DNA from: CAZEJK01 sp964512045
GTDB lineage: Bacteria; Acidobacteriota; Thermoanaerobaculia; Thermoanaerobaculales; Sulfomarinibacteraceae
Length of the DNA stretch: 18,069 nucleotides
Reading direction: 5' to 3'
Assembly (NCBI GenBank): GCA_964512045.1
Contig: CAZEJK010000096.1
Location: forward strand, 1-18,069
In this document: piece after piece, positions 6,900-14,900 of the stretch
How positions within the stretch are numbered: the first letter of the stretch is position 1
How the letters are laid out: every line of letters begins with the position of its first letter
The notes under the pieces: model-generated
Told to the model about the DNA's origin: nothing
The model's database searches: none
Seen by the model: the letters and a program-made list of their open reading frames with translations, nothing else
Translations under genes and position numbers: made by a program

Positions 6900-9800
6900 G
6901 TGAGGTTGCGGGTTTGGCGCTGCCTGGGCTTGGCGCTGATGTGCGCTGGCGCGGCCGTCGTTGCGACGGGTGAGCGGATGCCGGAGACGCGGTCGCCTCG
7001 TCTGCGGCACCTGACCGTGGAGGATGGCCTCGCACACAACGTGGTGTATGCAGTCGTCCAGGACGCTGTCGGGTTCATGTGGTTCGGCACTCAGGACGGG
7101 CTGTGTCGATATGACGGGACTCGGTTCGAGGAGTTTCGACACGATCCCGACGACCCAAGCTCGCTCGCCTCTGACGATATCAGTGATCTTTTGGTGGACT
7201 CATCAGGGGAGCTGTGGATCGGGACCTGGGGCGGTGGCCTTGACCGGTTCGATCCTCATACGGAGGGGTTCCACCATGTTCCGATCGGTTTGGGCGACCT
7301 TGGTGACGACCGGATTCACGACATAGTCGAGGATCGGAACGGCGATATCTGGGTGGGGACCTTCGCTGGTGGTCTGAGCCGTCTCGACACCGCGAACGGG
7401 ACAGTGGTGACGTTCACCCACGACCCGGCGGATCCCCAGAGCCTGCCAAGCGATCGCGTCTGGGCGGTCGAAGAGGACCGCTACGGGCAGCTCTGGGTGG
7501 GCACCGATGCCGGCCTCGCGCGCTGGAAGGAAGACGAAGGTGGCTTCGATACCTGGCAGCGGGGACGTGACGGCGGACACGGCCTGCCGTGCAACATCGT
7601 GCGCGCGCTTGCAGTGGATCGGCTCGGAGTCCTCTGGGTCGGCACCGAGACCGGCTTGCGAGCCCTCGATCGAGGCGCCGACCGGCTGCGGCGGCCTGAT
7701 GGTGCGGGTATGGAGCTTCTCGCCGACCTGCCGGTCAACACGATTGTGTCAGATCACACCGGTGATCTTTGGGTCGGTTCATACGGCGCCGGGCTCGTCC
7801 ATGTGGATCGTGCCAGCGGTTCTGTCCAGCAGCATGTGAACCGTGTCGTGGAACCGTGGTCATTGGCGAGCAACGACGTGCAAGGTCTGTTTCAGGACCA
7901 CTCCGGAGTCCTCTGGATTGCCACCCGGGGGGGTGGGGTCGACCGGCTCGACTTGAAACCTGCGAAGTTCCAGGTCGTGGCCTTCGACCCGACCCATTCT
8001 GGCGAGGTCGGCCATCAGCCGGTGCACGCGGTGCTGCGCGACTCCAGTAAGCATCTCTGGGTCGGGACTCTGGGCGGGCTGGATCGCTATGACCCGGCTC
8101 GCGGTCGCTGGGAGCACTACGACCTGGGGCACGGTGTTGCTGGCGAGTCCATTCAGTCGCTTTATGAGGACAGCGACGGAGTGCTGTGGGCGACCGTGTG
8201 GAAGAGGGGGCTCTGTCGGTTGCTTCCAGCCGAGGATCAGTTCGAGTGCTTGCCGGTGGATCCGGCGGTACCGTCGGCCTTGGCCTCGGACCGGGCTGGA
8301 CCGATCGTCGAAGGGCCGCAAGGACGCATTTGGGTAGGAACCCTGCAAGGCCTGCACGTCGTCGACCGTGAGCACGGGACCGTGGTCGCGCGATATGCGG
8401 CGGAGCCGGATCGCGACGGATCCCTGACCGACAGCTTCGTGACCGCGCTCCTGCAGGCGCGGTCCGGGGCGATCTGGGTCGGAACTGAGGCCGGAGGGCT
8501 CCATCGGCTCGTGCCCGGAACCGAGTGGTTCGAGGTCATCCAGCACAGGCGCCATGACCCCGCGAGCCTGTCGAGCAACCGGATTCTGAGCCTGTGGGAG
8601 GATGCCGCGGGCCTGGTGTGGGTCGGTACTGCCAGGGGCCTGGATCGGCTCGATCCCAGTACGCTTCGCAGCCGGCGTTACGGGGTGGACGATGGGTTCA
8701 CCAGCAACACCATCGTCTCGATCATCGGCGACCGTACCGGCCGGTTGTGGTGTGGGACCAACCGGGGGCTCTGCGTTGTCAACGGTGACTCGGTGCGCTG
8801 CTATACGCCGAGCGATGGTCTGCAGGGCTGGACGTTCTCCACGGGTGCCTGCACGCTCGACTCGGACGGGCTGATGTACTTTGGAGGGTTGAGCGGTCTC
8901 AACGTCTTCGACCCGGACGCGGTCCGAGACAACCCAAACGTGCCTCGGATCGTGGTCAGATGTCTCATGATGCGAGGCGCGGAAGGCGGTTTCGATGCCG
9001 TTCGGTTGCGTCCGGATGAGGAGGTGACTCTGTCGTGGCAGGAGAACTTCTTCACCGTCAGGTTCGCGGCCCTTGACTACACCGATCCGGAGCGCAACCG
9101 GTATGAGTACCAGCTCGAAGGGTTCGATGCCACCTGGGTTCGAGCCGGCGCACGGGCGGAGGCAACCTATACCGGTGTCCCGCCAGGGTCGTATCTGTTT
9201 CGCGTTCGAGGCTGTAACAGCGACGGCGTGTGGAACGATGCCGGGGCCTCGTTCGAGCTGGTCATTACGCCACCGGTATGGCAACGCTGGTGGTTCCGGT
9301 TGCTGGCGGCGGCGCTGGTGGTCGGTCTTGTGGCCGGCGGCGTCCGCTGGCGGGTCCGCGCTCTCGAGGCCGATCGGGAACGTCTCGAAGACCTCGTCAG
9401 CGAGCGCACCAGCGCGCTGGAGGAGCGCCAGCGCGAGCTGGAGCAGCTCAATGAGAAGAAGAACGAGTTTCTCGGATTTGTCGCCCACGACCTGCGCAGT
9501 CCACTGGGAATGATCGTCGGTTGGGCGACGGTGCTGAAACGGCGGGCGGAACGTGGTCGTCTCGACGAGGACCGTACGGTGACCGATATTGATCGGATCG
9601 TGCATGTTGCGGATCAGATGAGCCGCCTGGTGGCGGAGCTGCTCGACATCTCGGCGATAGAGTCCGGAACAGTCTCACTGGATCGCCAGATCCAGCCTCT
9701 GGGACCGCTTCTCGAGGAGTGCGTCCGGCGGTACCAGCCGCTGGCGGCAGACAAGGGCATTGACCTCGATCTGGAGGCGCCAGGGATTGAGATCGATGTA

Positions 9801-10142
9801 CCGATGGACCGCGAGCGTGTCCTCGAGGTGGTGGACAACCTCGTCTCGAACGCCCTCAAGTTCACCTTCCCTGGCGGCTCGGTGCGGATCGGCTTCCAGC
9901 GGCGCAACGGGGCCGCCGAGGTGCACGTGGCCGACACCGGACAGGGTTTGAGTGCCGAGGACCTGATGAAGGCGTTCACGAGCTTCGGTCGGCTGTCCGC
10001 AACGCCAACCGCCGGTGAACCGTCCACTGGGCTCGGGCTCGCGATCGTCAAGAAGATCGTCGAGATGCACGGCGGGGAGGTGTCCGTGGACAGTGAAGTG
10101 GAACGTGGCTCCACGTTCCGTTTCACCCTGCCCATGGACTGA
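6900..10142 (+). CDS. Two-component propeller sensor histidine kinase
   Basis: The protein has 1080 residues from GTG 6900. Residues 1-24 are a signal peptide. Residues about 35-680 hold 14 two-component-propeller repeats (for example ELWIGTWGGGLDRFD, DIWVGTFAGGLSRLD, VLWVGTETGLRALD), enough for two seven-bladed propellers. A Y_Y_Y domain follows (about 700-793; YEYQLEGFDATW, PPGSYLFRVRG), then one transmembrane helix (about 797-820), a coiled coil (about 822-855), a HisKA domain with phosphoacceptor His863 (FVAHDLRSP) and a HATPase domain with N-box VVDNLVSNALKF (Asn984), DTGQGLS and GLGLAIVKK. The periplasmic propeller senses and the cytoplasmic kinase signals. Unlike hybrid HTCS proteins it has no receiver or AraC domain, so a separate regulator is needed. 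The NtrC-type protein two genes upstream is the likely partner. Confidence 0.95.
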   Translation: MRLRVWRCLGLALMCAGAAVVATGERMPETRSPRLRHLTVEDGLAHNVVYAVVQDAVGFMWFGTQDGLCRYDGTRFEEFRHDPDDPSSLASDDISDLLVDSSGELWIGTWGGGLDRFDPHTEGFHHVPIGLGDLGDDRIHDIVEDRNGDIWVGTFAGGLSRLDTANGTVVTFTHDPADPQSLPSDRVWAVEEDRYGQLWVGTDAGLARWKEDEGGFDTWQRGRDGGHGLPCNIVRALAVDRLGVLWVGTETGLRALDRGADRLRRPDGAGMELLADLPVNTIVSDHTGDLWVGSYGAGLVHVDRASGSVQQHVNRVVEPWSLASNDVQGLFQDHSGVLWIATRGGGVDRLDLKPAKFQVVAFDPTHSGEVGHQPVHAVLRDSSKHLWVGTLGGLDRYDPARGRWEHYDLGHGVAGESIQSLYEDSDGVLWATVWKRGLCRLLPAEDQFECLPVDPAVPSALASDRAGPIVEGPQGRIWVGTLQGLHVVDREHGTVVARYAAEPDRDGSLTDSFVTALLQARSGAIWVGTEAGGLHRLVPGTEWFEVIQHRRHDPASLSSNRILSLWEDAAGLVWVGTARGLDRLDPSTLRSRRYGVDDGFTSNTIVSIIGDRTGRLWCGTNRGLCVVNGDSVRCYTPSDGLQGWTFSTGACTLDSDGLMYFGGLSGLNVFDPDAVRDNPNVPRIVVRCLMMRGAEGGFDAVRLRPDEEVTLSWQENFFTVRFAALDYTDPERNRYEYQLEGFDATWVRAGARAEATYTGVPPGSYLFRVRGCNSDGVWNDAGASFELVITPPVWQRWWFRLLAAALVVGLVAGGVRWRVRALEADRERLEDLVSERTSALEERQRELEQLNEKKNEFLGFVAHDLRSPLGMIVGWATVLKRRAERGRLDEDRTVTDIDRIVHVADQMSRLVAELLDISAIESGTVSLDRQIQPLGPLLEECVRRYQPLAADKGIDLDLEAPGIEIDVPMDRERVLEVVDNLVSNALKFTFPGGSVRIGFQRRNGAAEVHVADTGQGLSAEDLMKAFTSFGRLSATPTAGEPSTGLGLAIVKKIVEMHGGEVSVDSEVERGSTFRFTLPMD

Positions 10143-10199
10143 CACGGCCGCGGGCTGCAGCCAAAGTGGCGCTCCGACGGTGCCGGTCCCTCGCCCGGG

Positions 10200-10364
10200 T
10201 CAGAGCTGGCTCGCGAGAAGGAGCAGGAGGAGCAGGATCGCTGCAGCGGTGAGGGTGATCTGGGGGCAGCACGCCTCGGGGGGCGCGCCGCTGCGCGGTG
10301 ACCGCCGACGCGGTCCCACGTCGATCCTCGGCAGCTCTTCGGACGTGCTCCATCGCTCGCTCAT
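10200..10364 (-). CDS. Candidate 54-residue tail-anchored small protein
   Basis: This short minus-strand frame begins with ATG at 10364. It encodes a hydrophilic N-terminus (MSERWSTSEELPRIDVG), a basic patch (PRRRSPRS), a CC pair at about residues 32-33 and a C-terminal helix TAAAILLLLLLLASQL ending at the stop. Third codon positions are strongly G/C, like the neighbouring real genes. The single C-terminal membrane span suggests a tail-anchored inner-membrane protein with its N-terminus in the cytoplasm. No strong Shine-Dalgarno is visible. It lies head-to-head with the chimeric regulator gene, with 130 bp between them, and tail-to-tail with the sensor kinase. I do not recognise a family. Confidence 0.45.
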   Translation of the reverse strand: MSERWSTSEELPRIDVGPRRRSPRSGAPPEACCPQITLTAAAILLLLLLLASQL

Positions 10365-10386
10365 GGGATCAATGTCGGCCGGTACG

Positions 10387-10446
10387 ACGTCAATGTCATG
10401 ACGTTGCTGTCATATCTTGTGGGGGATGTGAAAGAGTTGCAAACTC
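10387..10446. promoter_or_regulatory. Inverted repeats in the divergent intergenic region
   Basis: ACGTCA-N6-TGACGT (10387-10404) is a perfect 6-bp inverted repeat. It overlaps a direct repeat of TGTCAT (10394-10399 and 10408-10413). GAGTT-gca-AACTC (10434-10446) is a second perfect inverted repeat. Both lie between the small minus-strand frame and the chimeric regulator gene, so they are candidate operators. The binding protein is unknown. Confidence 0.3.
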
Positions 10447-10471
10447 GGGTGTTGTTTGCCTTCGGGCACGC

Positions 10472-10477
10472 TATATT
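10472..10477 (+). promoter_or_regulatory. Candidate -10 hexamer of the chimeric regulator gene
   Basis: TATATT would start transcription near 10484, directly at the ribosome-binding site (AGGAGAGG, 10484-10491) of the gene starting at 10495. The best -35-like sequence, TTGTTT at 10452-10457, is only 14 bp away, so the promoter is weak or activator-dependent. Confidence 0.35.
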
Positions 10478-10494
10478 GCCAGCAGGAGAGGACG

Positions 10495-11217
10495 ATGGGA
10501 ACGCGGCTCGGCAACAGCGGTGCGAACGGCGACTCGGCGGTCGAGCTGAAGGCGGTGGAGCGGGGCATCTTTCGCCGCCGCCGGACCGTCTGGTGGGTGT
10601 TCCCTGCAGTTCTCGTGCCGCTGGCGGTGCTCCTCGGCCTCGAGCTGGCACTTTCGGACCAGGCCGATCTGATCGTGCTGGATGTCATGCTGCCGAAGAT
10701 CACCGGTCTGGATATCTGCAAGCGGCTGCGCTCTGAGGGGCGTGCGGTCCCGGTGATCATGCTGACTGCCCGCGGTCAGGAGATCGACAAGGTCCTCGGG
10801 CTGAAGCTCGGCGCCGATGATTACGTGACCAAGCCGTTCAGCTTTATGGAGCTGACGGCGCGCGTGGAGGCGGTGCTGCGGCGGAGCCAGAGTCAGAGTG
10901 AGACCGCACGACAGGCCACGACGTACAGCTTCGGTGATGTGGTCGTGGACTTCACCCACCACGAGGTCACCAAGGCCGGCGAGCCGTTGGAGCTCTCCCC
11001 GCGCGAGTTTCGACTGCTGTCGTACTGCATCGACCACCGGGGTGAGGTGCTGTCCCGCGACCAGCTGCTCGACGCGGTCTGGGGGTACGACTCCATCCCG
11101 TTTACCCGCACTGTGGACACCCACGTGGCCAAGCTCCGCAAGAAGATCGAGGACACCCCGTCAGATCCGACGTACCTGATCACCGTCCACCGGCTCGGCT
11201 ACAAGTTCGTGGGGTGA
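10495..11217 (+). CDS. Chimeric OmpR-family response regulator: membrane segment fused to a truncated receiver and winged helix
   Basis: The protein has 240 residues; the start is ATG 10495, with AGGAG six bases upstream. Residues 1-30 are hydrophilic and end in RRRR. Residues 31-49 are a membrane helix (VWWVFPAVLVPLAVLLGL). From about residue 50 the sequence is a normal OmpR-type receiver from the end of helix 2 onward: phosphoacceptor Asp63 (LIVLDVMLP), Thr91 and Lys113 (YVTKPF). Residues about 142-240 are a complete winged-helix domain (SPREFRLLSYC, VDTHVAKLRKKIE, VHRLGYKFVG). The first beta strand with the acidic pair, helix 1 and strand 2 are missing, so metal binding and phosphorylation should fail. 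The N-terminus looks like the start of a histidine kinase. The simplest explanation is an in-frame deletion joining a kinase gene to a regulator gene, or an assembly error. A membrane-anchored regulator is the alternative. Confidence 0.85.
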   Translation: MGTRLGNSGANGDSAVELKAVERGIFRRRRTVWWVFPAVLVPLAVLLGLELALSDQADLIVLDVMLPKITGLDICKRLRSEGRAVPVIMLTARGQEIDKVLGLKLGADDYVTKPFSFMELTARVEAVLRRSQSQSETARQATTYSFGDVVVDFTHHEVTKAGEPLELSPREFRLLSYCIDHRGEVLSRDQLLDAVWGYDSIPFTRTVDTHVAKLRKKIEDTPSDPTYLITVHRLGYKFVG

Positions 11218-11316
11218 GCGTGCAGCGAGGTCGGATGCGGACCAGAGGCCCGCGGTCCGTGCGAGTGCGTGGGCCCGCAGACTGTCCCCACTGAGCTGTC
11301 GAGCTCCGAAAGGACC

Positions 11317-11333
11317 GCGGACGTCCCGTCCGC
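11317..11333. repeat. 17-nt hairpin (7-3-7), copy 1
   Basis: GCGGACG-TCC-CGTCCGC is a perfect 7-bp stem with a 3-nt loop. It belongs to a hairpin set in this window with the form GCnnnCG-N3-CGnnnGC. There is no T-run, so an intrinsic terminator is unlikely. Confidence 0.6.
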
Positions 11334-11421
11334 AGGAGTGGGCCTGCAGCGAGGTCGGATGCGGACAAGATGTTCGCGGTCCAAGGATGGGCACGTTGAC
11401 CGTGCGTAGAACGATAGGACC

Positions 11422-11438
11422 GCGGACGTTCCGTCCGC
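11422..11438. repeat. 17-nt hairpin (7-3-7), copy 2
   Basis: GCGGACG-TTC-CGTCCGC has the same stem as copy 1; only the middle loop base differs. It is the second unit of the tandem repeat. Confidence 0.6.
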
Positions 11439-11525
11439 AGGGGTGAGTGTCGGAAAGCCCCGCAAGCGCTTTGGTCCTACCGTGTGCTCTCCACCCTGAT
11501 CTTCGACCGTTCTCCAGCGCCGTGG

Positions 11526-11987
11526 CTACTCGGAGCCTGCGCCGGCGCTGAACGACGCGTCGTGGACGATGCTCCACCCGGCGTCGGTCCGCTCGAAAGT
11601 GAGCAGCGTCAGCCCCTCTGCGTTCTCCGCCTCTTCAGAGGCAAGGCGCCATCGAGCGATCACTGACGCCGCGGTGTCTGAGAGCTTCCGCACCTCGACC
11701 AGATCGAGCGTCAAGGTCCCCATGGCTGCCTGGTCAGGGTACGAGGCGCGGTAGCGTGCGAGCACCTCATCACGCCCGCGGGTGAGCCCGCTGGGCGACG
11801 CGAACAGCGCATCTGCGGCATACACGGAGCAAAACGCCTCGAGGTCGCCGCGGTTCCACGCCTCGGCCTGTTGCCGTAGCAGATGGCCGAGCTCCTGCTC
11901 AACGGTGCGCCCATCGGCTGCGAGCGTGAGCCCTCCTGTGCAGAGGGCCGCCGCGAGCACGATGGCGACAAGCGTCCGACCGCGCAT
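11526..11987 (-). CDS. Secreted SnoaL/DUF4440-like (NTF2-fold) protein
   Basis: The protein has 153 residues from ATG 11987. A GGAGGAG lies just upstream and the ATG shares its A with the stop of the previous gene (TGATG), so the two are translationally coupled. Residues 1-24 are a signal peptide (VAIVLAAALCTGGLTLA). The mature part has the NTF2-like pattern of this group: an N-terminal helix LLRQQAEAWNRGDLEAFCSV, then YAADALFASPSGLTRGRDEV, LARYRASYP and a final strand FERTDAGWSIVHDASFS. Members of this fold include small-molecule enzymes and binding proteins; no catalytic role can be assigned here. It probably acts outside the cytoplasm together with the large propeller protein it follows. 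Confidence 0.85.
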   Translation of the reverse strand: MRGRTLVAIVLAAALCTGGLTLAADGRTVEQELGHLLRQQAEAWNRGDLEAFCSVYAADALFASPSGLTRGRDEVLARYRASYPDQAAMGTLTLDLVEVRKLSDTAASVIARWRLASEEAENAEGLTLLTFERTDAGWSIVHDASFSAGAGSE

Positions 11988-14900
11988 CACTCCTCCTCCG
12001 GCTCGATGCTGATGTACGGCGCGCCGGTCGCCTCGGCGAGGCGCTCCAGCTCGGGGACCTCCTCGCGCAGCACCGTGTCGAGCTCTGAGAGAATCCCCTC
12101 GAGCTGGCCGGAGAGCTCCACGAACCGCTCCCGGCTGCCCTCGGTGGGACGCCCGTTCGAGCTCTCCACCACTCCGAGGAGATAGACGAGCTGGTTGTCC
12201 AGCTTCGGTGTGAAGTTGAGCACGTCCTGGGTCGACTCGGAGCGGGTCTGGTTGAGCCGGTTCTCGAGGGCGTTCAGCGTCTCCACGATGCTCTCCGACT
12301 GCTTCGCCACGGCGTCGTCATCGAGTCGCTCGGCCAGAGCCTCGGCCTGGCTGGCCACCGAGCGGATGGTGCGGATCGCCTGATGGCTGCGGTCGAGGGC
12401 CTGCCAGACGTCGTGGGCGAGCTCGTACTGTGCCTCGAGCGCCTCCTCATCGACCTCGAGGCGCGGGTCGGGCCGGACCTCGATCGGCGCCGTCTGGCTC
12501 CAATCGCCCACCGTCAGACGCACCTGGTAGGTTCCGGTCGGTACCATCGGACCGTGTGCCGAGCCCCAGACAACGGCGTCCTCCACCAGCCGCGCATCGG
12601 CGAGCCGGAGGTTCCAGATCCAGCGGTTTGCACCCTTGCGGGCATCGAGCAGGCTCGGCTGGGCCAGCTCGGGGAACAACCGTCGCCACAGTGACGGCGC
12701 CTTCGGCTCCGGCGTCTGGCTGGAGAGCGTGCGGAGCACCTCGCCGTCACTGTCGAGGATCTCCATGATGACCTCGGTCGCGTCCTCGCCCTCCAGCGCC
12801 TCGGGTAATGCGTAGTGGATCACCACGCCGAACGGCGGGTTCTGGCCGGCGCTCGAGCCAGGGCTCGGCCCCCCTCCGCTGCCGTCGGTCCACCGCAAGG
12901 CGTGCGCAGGCGTGAACAGGTGCGGTGTGGTCGCCTCCATCGTGTCCGCATCCAGCTGGCGGAGCACGCTGAGGTCGTCCAGGATCCAGTACGACCGGCC
13001 CTGGGTGGCGACGACGAGATCTCCACGATGGACGGCGAGATCAGTGATTGGCGTGACGGGCAGGTCGAGCTGGAACCGCTGCCAGCTGGCGCCGTCGTCC
13101 AATGAGATATACATCCCGAGCTCGGTGCCGGCGTACAGGAGCCCCTGTCGCTTCGGGTCCTCCCGGACTGCGCGGACGAAGTGGTCGGCCGGAATGCCGT
13201 TGCGGCCATCGGTCAGTAGCTCCCAGCTGGCGCCGGCGTCGGTGGTCCGGAAGATGTACGGCTGGAAGTCGTCCATCCGGTAGCGGTGGACGGCGAGGAA
13301 CGCTCGGTCTGGGGAGTGGGCAGAGAGCTCGATGGCGTTGACCGTGCCCCACTCGGGCATGTCGGCGGGCGTGATGTCCTCCCAGGTCGCGCCGCCGTCG
13401 TCGGAGCGATGGACGAGGCCGTCGTCGCTTCCGGCCCACAGCCGTCCCTCCTGCAGTGGAGACGGCTCGAAGGCGAAGATCGTGCCGTACACCTCGACGC
13501 CGGTGTTGTCCTTGGTGATCGGACCGCCGGCGAGCTGCTGCTTGGTTTCCTCGTCGCGCGTGAGGTCGGGGCTGATCTCCTCCCAGCTCGAGCCCTCGTC
13601 GGTGGAGCGGTGGACGACGTGCGAGCAGTGGTACAGCACGCTGGGGTCGTGGGGATCGATCCGGATCGGCGCGTTCCACTGGAACCGGTAGCGGAGGTCC
13701 TTGGCTGCCTGCCCGATCGCCAGCTGCGGCCACACCATGACCTGCTCCTGGTGGCCCAGGGAGCGATCGAAGCGTCCGATGGAGCCGCCGTAGCACCCGC
13801 CGTAGGTGATGTCCGGGTTGCGTGGGTCCACGGCGATCGTGGCGGACTCGCAACCGGCGGGTGCGTACCAGTGATGGCGCTCGATCCGGCCGTCGGCGGT
13901 GCGGCTCGGAATGGCGACGGCGGAGTTGTCCTGCTGTCCGCCGTACAGCCAGTACGGGTACTGGTCGTCGACTGTCACCCGGTACATCTCCGCGGTGGGC
14001 TGGTTCGACTGGGTGGACCAGCTGCTCCCGCCGTTCATGCTGACGTTGGCGCCACCATCGTTGCCCTCGACCATGATCTCCGGGTGCTCCGGGTTGATCC
14101 ACAGCGCGTGGTTGTCGCCGTGGGGGGTGCGGATCGGTCGGAAGCTCGTCCCACCATCCACCGAGCGCCAGAACGCCACGTTCAGCACGTAGACGGTGTT
14201 GGCGTCGGTGGGGTGGGCGGTGATATGGGTGTAGTACCAGGCGCGCTGGAGCAGCTCGCGGTTCGAGCTAATCTTCCGGAACGAGTCGCCGCCGTTGTCC
14301 GAGCGGTAGAGACCGCCATCCTCGTGCTCCACCAGCGCCCAGACGCGGTTGGGGCGTGCTGGCGACACTGCGACGCCGATCCGACCTGTGGTTCCCGCGG
14401 GGAGCCCTTCGGTGAGCTGTATCCAGGTGTTGCCGCCGTCGCGGCTGCGGTACAGGCCGCTATGCTCACCGCCCGAGATCAGGTCCCACGGCGTGCGTTC
14501 CACCTCCCAGAACGCGGCGTAGAGAACGCGTGGGTTGGTGGCGTCCATCGCCAGGTCCACCGCGCCTGCGGTGTCCGAGACGAACAGGATCTTCTGCCAG
14601 CTGATGCCGCCGTCGGTCGTCCGGTACACCCCGCGCTCGGGGTTCGGGCCGAAGATGTGGCCGAGCACTGCGACGTAGGCGATGTCCGGGTCGGAGGGAT
14701 GGACGCTGATGTGCCCGATCTGACCGGCCTCCGGGAGCCCGATGTGGTGCCAGGTTGAGCCGGCGTCGGTGGACCTGTAGATTCCGTCGCCCGGAGAGAC
14801 GTTGCCGCGCGGGCATGCGGAGCCGGTGCCCACGTACACCACGTTCGGGTCCGACGGCGCCACCGCGATCGCTCCGATCGAGCCGACGCCGAACGCATCT

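Larger units (their letters stand above)
11221..11441. repeat. Two diverged tandem repeat units of a REP-like extragenic element
   Basis: A 22-nt block at 11221-11242 recurs exactly at 11345-11366. A second block around each hairpin, at 11311-11336 and 11416-11441, differs at only one or two positions. The sequence between the blocks has diverged and differs in length. The element starts four bases after the stop codon of the chimeric regulator. No plausible coding frame fills 11218-11525, so this gap is repeat plus unassigned sequence. Confidence 0.65.

Noticed and set aside
7860..9605. A 581-codon open frame on the minus strand
   Set aside because: It lies opposite the sensor kinase, whose propeller repeats and kinase motifs are unmistakable. 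The antisense product is rich in His/Arg/Pro and shows no domain, as expected for a high-GC shadow frame.
10151..10160. Palindrome GGCTGCAGCC after the sensor kinase as a terminator
   Set aside because: It has no loop and is not followed by a T-run.
11218..11525. Small frames across the repeat region (for example on the minus strand with CGRDVRGP-like repeats)
   Set aside because: The similarity comes from the repeated DNA block itself. There are no ribosome-binding sites or domain patterns.
13286..14758. A 490-codon open frame on the plus strand
   Set aside because: It is antisense to the Asp-box propeller gene. The minus frame has a signal peptide, repeated Asp-boxes and a ribosome-binding site; the plus frame has no recognisable motif.
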